Of a stretch of 50,177 nucleotides of DNA, positions 1 through 7,115 are shown piece after piece. Both the position numbers and the translations under genes were made by a program. Where the stretch lies: the NCBI GenBank assembly GCA_905215335.1, contig CAJMPQ010000013.1, positions 1 to 50,177 on the forward strand, written 5' to 3'. Numbering within the stretch: the stretch's first letter is position 1; the number at the start of each line of letters is the position of its first letter. Source of the stretch: an uncultured bacterium. GTDB taxonomy: Bacteria > Cyanobacteriota > Vampirovibrionia > Gastranaerophilales > Gastranaerophilaceae. Below the pieces are notes generated by a model. That model was not told the DNA's origin. It saw only the letters and a list, made by a program, of their open reading frames with translations, and made no database searches.

Positions 1-1
1 G

Positions 2-640
2 TATGGCCATGAAAACTTTAGTATGTTGATGGCAGGATTGGCAAGTAAAACAGGTTATAATATCGAGTTTAAAGAAGGTAAATATATCTTGCAGCCAAGC
101 TTGATGTTGTCATACAGTTTTATAAATACATTTGACTATAGAAATAGTGCAGGTGTAAAAATAAATAGTGATCCATTACATGCAATTCAAATCCATCCAA
201 ATATACGTTTTATCAGTAACTTGAAGAATGGTTGGCAACCATACGCAAGTGTAGGAATGGTATGGAATATATTGGATGACACTAAAGTAATGGCAAATGA
301 TGTACGCTTACCTGAAATGAGTGTAAAACCATATGTAGAATATGGTTTGGGCATACAAAAAAGATGGCAAGATAAGTTTACCGGTTTTGCACAAGCAATG
401 GTTCGAAATGGAGGCCGAAATGGTATAGCATTGAGTGCAGGTTTCCGCTGGGCATTAGGAAAAGAAGGTAAACCAATCGAAAAAGTTCAAAGAAATAGTG
501 ATAAAACAGTTAAAATGACAAATGCAACAGGTGGACGTAAGATATTAAAACAGTTAAGTCAAGAACAACGCACAGCCTTAGGTGCAAAACCTCAAAATAC
601 AACAAGAACTACAAATATTGGTGTTTTAAAACAATTGTAA
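2..640 (+). CDS. Autotransporter-type outer-membrane beta-barrel protein, C-terminal part (5' end outside window)
   Basis: The reading frame is open from base 2, so this is the 3' end of a larger gene. Residues up to about the FRWALG motif (bases 449-472) show alternating hydrophobic/polar strands with tyrosine- and glycine-rich turns, such as LSYSFINTFDY, PYASVGMVWN and YVEYGLGIQKRW. This is typical of the translocator barrel of type V (autotransporter) secretion in the outer membrane. Such barrels normally end in an aromatic residue of the last strand. Here about 58 further residues follow, basic and T/N/Q-rich, ending in VLKQL, which is unusual. A clear intrinsic terminator follows the stop codon. 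The passenger domain is not visible, so the substrate or function is unknown. The barrel assignment rests on pattern, not on a search. Confidence 0.72.
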   Translation, partial: YGHENFSMLMAGLASKTGYNIEFKEGKYILQPSLMLSYSFINTFDYRNSAGVKINSDPLHAIQIHPNIRFISNLKNGWQPYASVGMVWNILDDTKVMANDVRLPEMSVKPYVEYGLGIQKRWQDKFTGFAQAMVRNGGRNGIALSAGFRWALGKEGKPIEKVQRNSDKTVKMTNATGGRKILKQLSQEQRTALGAKPQNTTRTTNIGVLKQL

Positions 641-646
641 CCATTT

Positions 647-675
647 AAGCCGAAATATTTTATATTTCGGCTTTT
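647..675 (+). terminator. Intrinsic terminator of the autotransporter gene
   Basis: An 11-bp stem (647-657 with 663-673, containing AGCCGAAATA) closes a five-base loop and runs into a short T tract. It lies seven bases after the stop codon of the barrel gene. Confidence 0.85.
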
Positions 676-773
676 GCATTAATTTTTGTAACATATCCTC
701 AAATTATCCTAAAGAATATAAAAATAATGTCGATTATTATTTTGTAATAGTTAATACGGGGTGTGTATCAAAC

Positions 774-914
774 ATGTACGAAGACCTACTAAGAAAACAA
801 ATCATTGTAGAATTGAAGAATTTAATTAAGAAGGCAGAGAATTTAGACGAGGACAAAGATTCATATTGTGAATTTATGCGTGGAATGATTTTAAATACAT
901 ATAGTGTAAATTAG
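774..914 (+). CDS. Small hypothetical protein, 46 aa
   Basis: An ATG at 774 opens a 46-codon frame ending TAG at 912-914. The peptide is highly charged and predicted helical (MYEDLLRKQIIVELKN, then a KKAENLDEDKD stretch), with one cysteine. The intergenic space between the terminator at 647-675 and the flavoprotein at 955 is otherwise empty, and the frame fills most of it. The ribosome-binding signal is weak: GGGGTG about 11 bases upstream. I recognise no family. It could be a real small regulatory or adaptor peptide, or chance. It ends 40 bases before the next gene on the same strand, so it could be co-transcribed with it. Confidence 0.45.
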   Translation: MYEDLLRKQIIVELKNLIKKAENLDEDKDSYCEFMRGMILNTYSVN

Positions 915-954
915 TCATCTGAGTAATGTAAAATTTTATAGCTAAAGTTAAATT

Positions 955-2319
955 ATGACTATGAAAATAGTTATAATTGGTGGTGTTGCAGCAGGAGCAA
1001 AAGCTGCAGCAAAGATTAAAAGATTACTTCCAGATTCGATAGTAGAAATATACACTGATGATACTCATGTATCTTATTCTGCTTGCGGATTACCATATTA
1101 TATAGAAGGTAATTTTACTGATTACAGAGCGTTGTTGGTACGTTCTGTCGATGAATTTAAAGCTTCAGGAATTGATGTATATTTAGAATCACGTGTTGAT
1201 AAAATTTTGACACAACAGCAACAAATTTTAGTTTGCAATAAAGAAAATGCCAAGTTAGTTGATTATGATAGATTAATCATTGCAACTGGAGCAAGGCCTT
1301 TTATCCCAAATATAAAGGGGATAAATGATTTTGATAATATCTATACGCTACGTAAAATTGAAGATGGCATAAAGATACGTGAAAAAATGCTTTCTTCAAC
1401 TCATGCAACAATAATAGGCAGTGGATACATAGGATTAGAGTTATTAGAAGCTTTTGTGAAAAATGGTTTACGTGTAACTGTTCTTGAACAAAACAAAAGA
1501 ATTATTCCAATATTTGATGCTGATATGTCAGAATTAATATTAGAAAGACTAAATTCATTTACGCCAAAATCATTTGATATCTTTACTGGAGAAACTGCTG
1601 TTGAAATAAATGGGACAGATAAAAATGCTAGTGTTGTAATTACTCAATCTGGGAAAACAATTACAACGGATATGATCGTAGTGTGTACTGGAATTAAACC
1701 CAATTCTGAGTTGGCAAGAGATGCGGGTATAGAAATAGGTACTACTGGCGCTATAAAAGTTAATAAATTAATGCAAACCTCAGCTACAAATGTCTTTGCT
1801 TGTGGTGATTGCACTGAAGAAAAGCATCTTGTAAGTGGTCAAAATGTTTGGATGCCATTGGGCTCAACTGCAAATAAAGAAGGAAGATGTGCAGCCTTAA
1901 ATGCAGCAGGAGTTTATACTGAATTTGAAGGGGTACTAGGTTCAGCAGTTTCAAGATGTTTGAATACCACAATGTCTATGACTGGGTTAACAGAAGCTGA
2001 AGCACTTAAATTGGGATACACACCTATAACCGCAGTGGTATCAAAAGCGGATAAAGTTGCATATATGCCAGATGTAGGTGAAATTACCCTCAAGGTTATT
2101 GCAGATAAAATTACAGGTTTACTTCTAGGTGCTCAAGCAATTGGATCAATTGGTGCAGATAAAAGGATTAACGCAATTGCAACAGCACTACTAGGTCACT
2201 TGACAATAGCAGAATTTCGTCAAAATGATTTGACATATTCACCACCGTATTCAACAACAATAGACCCATTACTTAATGCTATGGATATTCTTTGTAAGAA
2301 GACGTTGAAACCTTGCTAG
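955..2319 (+). CDS. FAD/NAD(P)-dependent pyridine nucleotide-disulfide oxidoreductase, CoA-disulfide reductase / NADH oxidase-like
   Basis: A 454-residue flavoprotein of the single-cysteine branch of the pyridine nucleotide-disulfide reductase family (CoA-disulfide reductase, NADH oxidase, persulfide reductase). The N-terminal FAD fold is IVIIGGVAAGAKAA. The redox cysteine is C44 in SYSACGLPYY. A second nucleotide fold (ATIIGSGYIGLEL) binds NAD(P)H, and the FAD-binding VFACGDC motif is followed by a C-terminal dimerisation domain. No rhodanese domain follows, so it is not the fused persulfide-reductase type. The exact substrate (CoA disulfide, oxygen or persulfide) cannot be told from sequence. 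Its role is probably thiol redox balance or oxygen defence in an anaerobe. A second ATG at 961 is an equally possible start. The 3' end overlaps the convergent oxidoreductase gene by 41 bases. Confidence 0.87.
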   Translation: MTMKIVIIGGVAAGAKAAAKIKRLLPDSIVEIYTDDTHVSYSACGLPYYIEGNFTDYRALLVRSVDEFKASGIDVYLESRVDKILTQQQQILVCNKENAKLVDYDRLIIATGARPFIPNIKGINDFDNIYTLRKIEDGIKIREKMLSSTHATIIGSGYIGLELLEAFVKNGLRVTVLEQNKRIIPIFDADMSELILERLNSFTPKSFDIFTGETAVEINGTDKNASVVITQSGKTITTDMIVVCTGIKPNSELARDAGIEIGTTGAIKVNKLMQTSATNVFACGDCTEEKHLVSGQNVWMPLGSTANKEGRCAALNAAGVYTEFEGVLGSAVSRCLNTTMSMTGLTEAEALKLGYTPITAVVSKADKVAYMPDVGEITLKVIADKITGLLLGAQAIGSIGADKRINAIATALLGHLTIAEFRQNDLTYSPPYSTTIDPLLNAMDILCKKTLKPC

Positions 2320-3628
2320 ACAATTGTTCTGCAACATATTTAGCAACAGCTTCCCCCATAGAAAAACAACTTGCTTGAACTCTTAAAGCACCCTGAGCCA
2401 TGTAATCAGCAGAAATACCTCTACCAACTACGAATAAATTATCATAATCATAAGACATTAGACTTTCTATTGGTAATTGATATTCTCCAGTTTTTTCAAG
2501 CGTTGATGTGTTTTTTTTCTTATTATGCACATCGACCGGGTAATTTGAAACCAGTGCTGGGTGTTCAAATACTCTTCCGGATTTTAAGTCATCAATAGTA
2601 TAAACATATTTTCCTTTTATTCTATTAGAAACTCTGATGCCTAAAAAGTCCGCAATATTAGAAATATAAGCGTTCTCGAAACCTGGGAAGTATATTTTAC
2701 AGAAATTTGCAAGTCTTAAAATGCTTTCTCTACCTTGAATTAGAGCCTTTGTTGTGTCTTTAACTAGGTTTGGATTAAGATTTTCAGGTATTCTTGGGCA
2801 ATTAAAAGCAACTGTAGTAGGCATTCCTGCCACTGTAAACACTTGAAAATAGTTACTATCAGTGTCTTTGAGGATATTTTTCCTTATTGCATCTTCAAAA
2901 TAAGGTGCTAAAGCCCAGTGTTTATCTGTATCCCAGGTGTATGCAGTAGAAAGATGGGTTGTATTATCAATAGTTTCAACCGTAGTAGTATTTCTATCGT
3001 TATCCACAGACAATAACCACTTACCAAATTTTTCAATATCAATACCGCTCATCATAAATCGTAAACTCATTGGCTGATATTCTGATTTCATTTCTAAAAA
3101 TTTGCAATTAATTTTATTTGCGAAATCACAATTCCCTGTTGCGTCTACAAAGTAGTTCGCTTCGATATATACCGATAACGGTTTGTATTTTTCGATACTA
3201 TTATTATCAGTATCTACCTCTTCGTTATATACAGATAATATTTCTTTATTAACTTCTAATGACAAGATTTTATTTTTTGTAACTCTAATATCCATGGCTT
3301 CAGCATGAAATCTTACTTCTACACCAACATCGCGCATCATTTTATCTAGTACTATCTTCATTAGCTCAGGATTAAACCACCCAGGATTATCTTGATAAGT
3401 AACCTGGCCGCCAACTTTTGCCATCTCAGCAATAAGTATTTTGTAAAAATCGGTATTTATTTGGTGTTCACCCGATTTCATAACCGGTATAACCAAGCCT
3501 GACGTCATAGTACCACCAAGGTGCATACCTCTTTCAATTAAAAGCGTTTTTAAACCGAGTTTTGCACTCATATATGCTGCAGAACAACCAGCAGTTCCTC
3601 CCCCGATAACTATGACATCGTAGCGCAT
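2279..3628 (-). CDS. FAD-dependent oxidoreductase (FAD_oxidored family)
   Basis: 449 residues. The dinucleotide-binding motif VIVIGGGTAGCSAA opens the protein and is followed by the LLIERGMHLGGTMTSG segment characteristic of FAD_oxidored (PF12831) proteins. A second FAD contact (YFVDATGNCDFA) and the C-terminal FVVGRGISADYMAQGALRV complete the fold. The substrate is unknown. The start is well supported by AAGGAGG five bases upstream. The ATG lies inside the end of the upstream methyltransferase gene (19-base overlap), so the two are probably translationally coupled. The neighbour is an MnmD-type enzyme. In E. coli MnmC a flavin oxidase domain is fused to that methyltransferase, but that domain belongs to the DAO family and this one does not look the same. 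A role in tRNA modification is therefore not claimed. Confidence 0.82.
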   Translation of the reverse strand: MRYDVIVIGGGTAGCSAAYMSAKLGLKTLLIERGMHLGGTMTSGLVIPVMKSGEHQINTDFYKILIAEMAKVGGQVTYQDNPGWFNPELMKIVLDKMMRDVGVEVRFHAEAMDIRVTKNKILSLEVNKEILSVYNEEVDTDNNSIEKYKPLSVYIEANYFVDATGNCDFANKINCKFLEMKSEYQPMSLRFMMSGIDIEKFGKWLLSVDNDRNTTTVETIDNTTHLSTAYTWDTDKHWALAPYFEDAIRKNILKDTDSNYFQVFTVAGMPTTVAFNCPRIPENLNPNLVKDTTKALIQGRESILRLANFCKIYFPGFENAYISNIADFLGIRVSNRIKGKYVYTIDDLKSGRVFEHPALVSNYPVDVHNKKKNTSTLEKTGEYQLPIESLMSYDYDNLFVVGRGISADYMAQGALRVQASCFSMGEAVAKYVAEQLSSKVSTSSYKEYP

Positions 3629-4995
3629 TTATCCTCCTTGTGAAGTTTTTGATAATGAGATGTTGACATTCTTGTGCTATTTTTCACTTCTAAATTTCTT
3701 TGCTTAATTATAGCCTCATTAAGGCTAGTTAAATTTTTATCACGATAAAATATACCTGCAGTAGTTTTTAAGAGGCCTAAATCGTAATCTGAGAGCTCAT
3801 ATTTTATAAGTTCTTTATTTTTAACAGCAATAGTACCCATGAATTTATTTTCACGCTTATTGTAATTATAACCTATGTAAAATCCAGCTTCAATCATAGC
3901 TGCTCGAATTGATGGTGACGCTGCATAAGTTAATAACATTCCATTGTCTTCAAGATGATTATAAAGCTCTTTTAAAAATTCATACGACCAAAGACAAGGA
4001 CATTTAGATGGCGTAAATGCATCTAAAAATATTAAATTATAACAATTATTATCTTCGATAACTGTTTTTCTCGCATCTTCATTTTTTACTTCAAAAATAA
4101 TATCCTCTAAATTATAGGATTTTAACCTGTTTTTATAACGATTTGCTATATACCTATAATATATATTATGTAAATTGAGGTATTTAAAGCAACTTGGTAA
4201 GCCATTATACCTATTTAATTTAAAAATTTTGTATATAGCCTTTAAATCTTTATCAAATATTTGCTCGAAATTCTTGTCATTTAAGATATTATTGAATGCG
4301 ATATTATTATAAATTCCAGGATTCTGCTCTGAAATTTTTAGAAATATTAAGTAATTTATTAAATTATTAATTTTATAATTAAAAAATTTTTTACCAGAAT
4401 TTAAATATTTGTTAATTTGCTTATATTCAAAAGTTAAATGATCATTATTATAATTTTTAACCCCTGTTCTTACAAAAGGTGAAAGGTAAGTTAGGATATC
4501 ATCATTATCCACTGCTTTTATATAAACGTTAGAAATTTTATTAGTATATATCTCTTCGGCATAATTTTTACTTCTATGGTCAAATTCATGTTTTGATATC
4601 TTAGGAACATTATCTGTATGTATCGTATCGATACGTGTAAATAATATTTCATTGATTTTTTGCTTTATTTTTATAAAGATATTATTGGTATATATCGCGT
4701 CGGTATTATATAAATTATTATTATTTTTTTTTGAAGAATTTTTAATTTTTTTTTCAAAAATATTATTTTCAAAAAGAAAATTTAATAAACTTTTTGTATT
4801 ATATCCAATTCCATAACAAATATCTAAAACTTTTAAATTTCCATCTGTAGTTAGATTATCAAAATCTACAGGAAGTATAAATTTTTCATAAGCTTCTGTT
4901 AGTGCACCGGTTGCACTATGATATATGTCGTTAAAATCCTTATTATATAGCCCTACAGAGCCGTCATTAGTGAAATATGGGTTAAATTCATACAT
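3610..4995 (-). CDS. mnmD: MnmD-like tRNA 5-methylaminomethyl-2-thiouridine methyltransferase with large insertions
   Basis: The family transfers a methyl group from SAM in the last step of making mnm5s2U at tRNA wobble position 34. Visible hallmarks are the N-terminal TNDGS and YHSATGALTEA (residues 9-34), SAM motif I VLDICYGIGYN (56-66), a possible motif II acidic pair at KAVDNDD (160-166), and the catalytic block LIFLDAFTP with D325 and the CPCLW segment (321-336). The C-terminal YRDKNLT is also present. At 461 residues it is about twice the usual single-domain length. The excess sits at about residues 80-150 and 180-295, regions extremely rich in N, K, I and Y. It overlaps the downstream FAD oxidoreductase gene. 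Identity is fairly sure from the ends; activity despite the inserts is inferred. Confidence 0.78.
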   Translation of the reverse strand: MYEFNPYFTNDGSVGLYNKDFNDIYHSATGALTEAYEKFILPVDFDNLTTDGNLKVLDICYGIGYNTKSLLNFLFENNIFEKKIKNSSKKNNNNLYNTDAIYTNNIFIKIKQKINEILFTRIDTIHTDNVPKISKHEFDHRSKNYAEEIYTNKISNVYIKAVDNDDILTYLSPFVRTGVKNYNNDHLTFEYKQINKYLNSGKKFFNYKINNLINYLIFLKISEQNPGIYNNIAFNNILNDKNFEQIFDKDLKAIYKIFKLNRYNGLPSCFKYLNLHNIYYRYIANRYKNRLKSYNLEDIIFEVKNEDARKTVIEDNNCYNLIFLDAFTPSKCPCLWSYEFLKELYNHLEDNGMLLTYAASPSIRAAMIEAGFYIGYNYNKRENKFMGTIAVKNKELIKYELSDYDLGLLKTTAGIFYRDKNLTSLNEAIIKQRNLEVKNSTRMSTSHYQKLHKEDKCATMS

Positions 4996-5072
4996 ATATC
5001 AATTATATCTACATACTAATCAGAGTTCAAATTCTTCAAATATCTTATAAAAGTGGCTTTTTCAAGTGTTTC

Positions 5073-5081
5073 TGTTATAAT
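5073..5081 (+). promoter_or_regulatory. Extended -10 promoter for thrB
   Basis: TGTTATAAT is a consensus -10 hexamer (5076-5081) preceded by the TGn extension. No good -35 box is present, as is common for extended -10 promoters. It would start a leader of about 25 nt before the thrB ATG at 5113. Confidence 0.55.
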
Positions 5082-5112
5082 GAGGTAGAAAGGGAAGGTA
5101 AGATTAAGAATT

Positions 5113-6060
5113 ATGAAAGTAAGTGTAAAAGTACCTGCTACTACAGCAAATATAGGGCCAGGATTTGATTGTTTGGGTATGGCATTGCCAATTTATAATA
5201 CTATTACTATTGAAGAAACTGTTTTACCAGGTACTGGTATAGAAATAAATGTAATTGCAGAGAATGCAGCAATTGATGAACTATCTCTAGAACATATACC
5301 TCTAGATGAAAATAGTTTAGTTTATAAGGCTGTTGAATTGTTATATAATTCAATTGGGCAAACTCCTAGTGAACTAAAAATAAATATTCATTCTGGTATT
5401 CCTGTTGCTAGAGGGTTAGGTAGCAGTGCATCTGTTATTGTTGGTGCATTAATCGCAGCTAATGAATTATTAGGCAGACCGGCTGATGAAGTTGCTTTAT
5501 TATCAATTGCGTGTGAAATAGAAGGGCATCCGGATAATATAACTCCAGCAATTGTTGGTGGACTTGTAATTTCTTCTCAAGAAGATGATGGTTCCGTTGT
5601 ATACAGAAAACTTGATTGGCCAGAAGAATGGGCTATAACTGTGTGTGTACCTGAATTCGAGTTATCAACTGATATTGCTCGTTCAGTGCTTCCAAAAGAA
5701 GTACCTATGAAAGATGCTATTTTTAATGCTCAGAGATTGGGCATGTTTGTTCATGCTGTTCATACTAAAGATACTGAACTTATGAAATTAGCATTACAAG
5801 ATAAATTACACCAACCTTATAGAATGAAACTTATCCCAGGTTTAGACAAAATTATGGATAATTTAAGACACGTAGAAAGTGTTTTAGGCTGTGTAATTAG
5901 TGGTGCTGGATCTTCTATACTTGTTATTTCTGAAAAAAATGATCTTGATAAAATTAGAAGTATTGTTAAAGATACATGGACAGATCAAAACGTTAAAAGT
6001 AACATTAGAACTCTAAATATTGAACAAGTTGGAGCTCAAATTTTATCAAACGAAGATTAG
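5113..6060 (+). CDS. thrB: Homoserine kinase (GHMP kinase family)
   Basis: Phosphorylates L-homoserine with ATP to O-phosphohomoserine, the step before threonine synthase; cytoplasmic. At 315 residues it has the normal length for the family. The N-terminus VPATTANIGPGFDCLGMAL (residues 7-25) is diagnostic of ThrB within GHMP kinases. The phosphate-binding loop PVARGLGSSAS is at residues 97-107. The C-terminal GCVISGAGSSILV is the third GHMP motif. No other threonine gene lies beside it; a ferredoxin follows on the same strand. The AGGGAAGG stretch upstream of the ATG is the likely ribosome-binding site, though it sits far from the start. Confidence 0.95.
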   Translation: MKVSVKVPATTANIGPGFDCLGMALPIYNTITIEETVLPGTGIEINVIAENAAIDELSLEHIPLDENSLVYKAVELLYNSIGQTPSELKINIHSGIPVARGLGSSASVIVGALIAANELLGRPADEVALLSIACEIEGHPDNITPAIVGGLVISSQEDDGSVVYRKLDWPEEWAITVCVPEFELSTDIARSVLPKEVPMKDAIFNAQRLGMFVHAVHTKDTELMKLALQDKLHQPYRMKLIPGLDKIMDNLRHVESVLGCVISGAGSSILVISEKNDLDKIRSIVKDTWTDQNVKSNIRTLNIEQVGAQILSNED

Positions 6061-6096
6061 TCTTCTATATTAGATTAAATACCAATAAAATATATT

Positions 6097-6142
6097 AAAA
6101 AAGCCTTCATAATGTTTTAGAACAAACAATGGAGGTTTTTTT
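6097..6142 (+). promoter_or_regulatory. Hairpin enclosing the ferredoxin ribosome-binding site (possible terminator/attenuator)
   Basis: Bases 6097-6110 can pair with 6129-6142 in a continuous 14-bp stem with two G-U pairs. The loop is 18 nt. The right arm contains the whole GGAGG (6131-6135) and seven Ts, and the ferredoxin ATG follows immediately. The structure would either terminate thrB transcription or hide the ferredoxin ribosome-binding site. Confidence 0.5.
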
Positions 6143-6328
6143 ATGAAAGTAAGTATTTTGGATTCTTGTGTAGGTTGTGGAGCTTGTGCAATTATAAATC
6201 CTGAAGTTTTTGACATGAAGGATAATAAAGCAATAGTAAATAATACAAATATTGATAAAACCGAAGATTTGTGTATTGATGCAGCTATAAGTTGTCCTGT
6301 TAATGCTATCGAAATTGATGAATATTAA
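6143..6328 (+). CDS. Single-cluster [4Fe-4S] ferredoxin
   Basis: A 61-residue electron carrier. CVGCGAC supplies C9, C12 and C15, and SCP supplies C51, the ligand pattern of single [4Fe-4S] ferredoxins like that of Thermotoga maritima. C44 corresponds to the position that forms a disulfide there. Its partner position is N19 here, so no disulfide is expected. In an anaerobe such proteins serve pyruvate:ferredoxin oxidoreductase, hydrogenases or radical SAM enzymes; no specific partner is encoded next door. GGAGG lies seven bases before the ATG. The site is inside a potential hairpin, and a strong terminator follows the gene. Confidence 0.92.
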   Translation: MKVSILDSCVGCGACAIINPEVFDMKDNKAIVNNTNIDKTEDLCIDAAISCPVNAIEIDEY

Positions 6329-6361
6329 CTTTTGTAAAGCTCTAAAATGCTTATATAGGCG

Positions 6362-6402
6362 AAAAAAATTGTTCAAATATAAAATTTGAGCAATTTTTTT
6401 TT
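6362..6402 (+). terminator. Intrinsic terminator after the ferredoxin gene
   Basis: Stem 6362-6378 with 6384-6400 (core TTGTTCAAAT against ATTTGAGCAA with one G-U pair), followed by a run of Ts. Confidence 0.8.
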
Positions 6403-6466
6403 ATAAAAAATCTTTAATAATACATAAGGTTAATGATGAAGTGTAGATAGTGAAAGGTGGTTATTT

Positions 6467-6901
6467 ATGTCAACAATTAATTATGCTAGCCCAGTTGCAG
6501 CTATGGTAGATGGATCTAAGGGAAGTTTTACAAATAGAGCTGAATGTGCTAAAGAGCATTTTAAAAATAATTTTAAAGCAAATGTTAACTATGCTTTAAT
6601 CGGAGCAACTGCAGGTACTGCAATTGCTTTCCCTAAAGTTACAAATAATGTTGCATCAAAAGTAGGTACAGTATTTGGCAAAGTATTAGGAAAAATGGGT
6701 TCTAAAATTGCCAACAGCAAAATCGCACAATCAATTATCAAAAATCCTGCCAAGGCTGGGAAACTAGCATTTGTAGCAGTTGGACTTGGCTATTTAATGA
6801 ATACAATTCAACAACATGCTTATAAAGCTGGTCAAATTGATCAAAAATATACAGATTCAGCAGCAATTGAATCTCAAACCAAAAGAGTTATTTTAGCATA
6901 A
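6467..6901 (+). CDS. Hypothetical membrane-associated protein, 144 aa
   Basis: No family recognised. The protein has a polar N-terminus and a hydrophobic, glycine/alanine-rich segment around residues 42-58 (ALIGATAGTAIAF). A lysine-rich stretch with repeated GK motifs (VFGKVLGKMGSKIANSKIAQ) follows, then a second hydrophobic segment near residues 100-112 (AFVAVGLGYLM). It could span or associate with the membrane twice. The start is well supported by AAAGGTGG nine bases upstream. The leader AAAGGTGGTTATTTATG resembles that of the unrelated-looking small membrane protein at 40279. It is a single-gene unit flanked by terminators at 6362-6402 and 6920-6952. Confidence 0.75.
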   Translation: MSTINYASPVAAMVDGSKGSFTNRAECAKEHFKNNFKANVNYALIGATAGTAIAFPKVTNNVASKVGTVFGKVLGKMGSKIANSKIAQSIIKNPAKAGKLAFVAVGLGYLMNTIQQHAYKAGQIDQKYTDSAAIESQTKRVILA

Positions 6902-6919
6902 ATAATACATCAATAAACT

Positions 6920-6952
6920 AAAAAGAGGTATAGCTTAACTATACCTCTTTTT
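6920..6952. terminator. Bidirectional intrinsic terminator between the 144-aa gene and the glmS operon
   Basis: A perfect 14-bp stem (6920-6933 with 6939-6952, containing AAAAAGAGGTATAG) with a five-base loop and A/T tracts on both sides. It can serve the plus-strand 144-aa gene and the minus-strand glmS operon. The stop codon of the 56-aa gene lies inside the stem. Confidence 0.88.
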
Positions 6953-7109
6953 CATATGTAACACTAATTTTTAAATTATTTTTATCAACATCAACTATGG
7001 CCCAACGAATAATTTCGCCATAATTTAATAACAAGTTTTTTTCAATTTCACTTGTATTAACATTATTCAGTTGAATTGTAACTATGTCTGAAATAATCTC
7101 TTTTGCCAT
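6939..7109 (-). CDS. Small hypothetical protein downstream of glmS, 56 aa
   Basis: An intact 56-codon frame starts with ATG at 7107-7109, six bases after the glmS stop, and ends TAG at 6939-6941. The peptide begins MAKEIISDIVTIQLNN and continues with beta-strand-like alternation (RWAIVDVDKNNLKISVTYE). It fills the whole space between glmS and the terminator, and its stop codon lies within that terminator stem. This argues for a real last gene of the glmS transcript. GAG about 11 bases upstream is a weak ribosome-binding signal, so translational coupling to glmS is likely. I recognise no family. Its short beta-rich form would fit a small binding or regulatory protein, but this is a guess. Confidence 0.65.
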   Translation of the reverse strand: MAKEIISDIVTIQLNNVNTSEIEKNLLLNYGEIIRWAIVDVDKNNLKISVTYEKEV

Positions 7110-7115
7110 TATAAA

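Noticed and set aside
2279..4995. Reading the FAD oxidoreductase plus MnmD pair as a split MnmC
   Set aside because: The methyltransferase half fits, but the flavoprotein has FAD_oxidored (PF12831)-type motifs rather than the DAO-type domain of MnmC, so only the coupling is reported.
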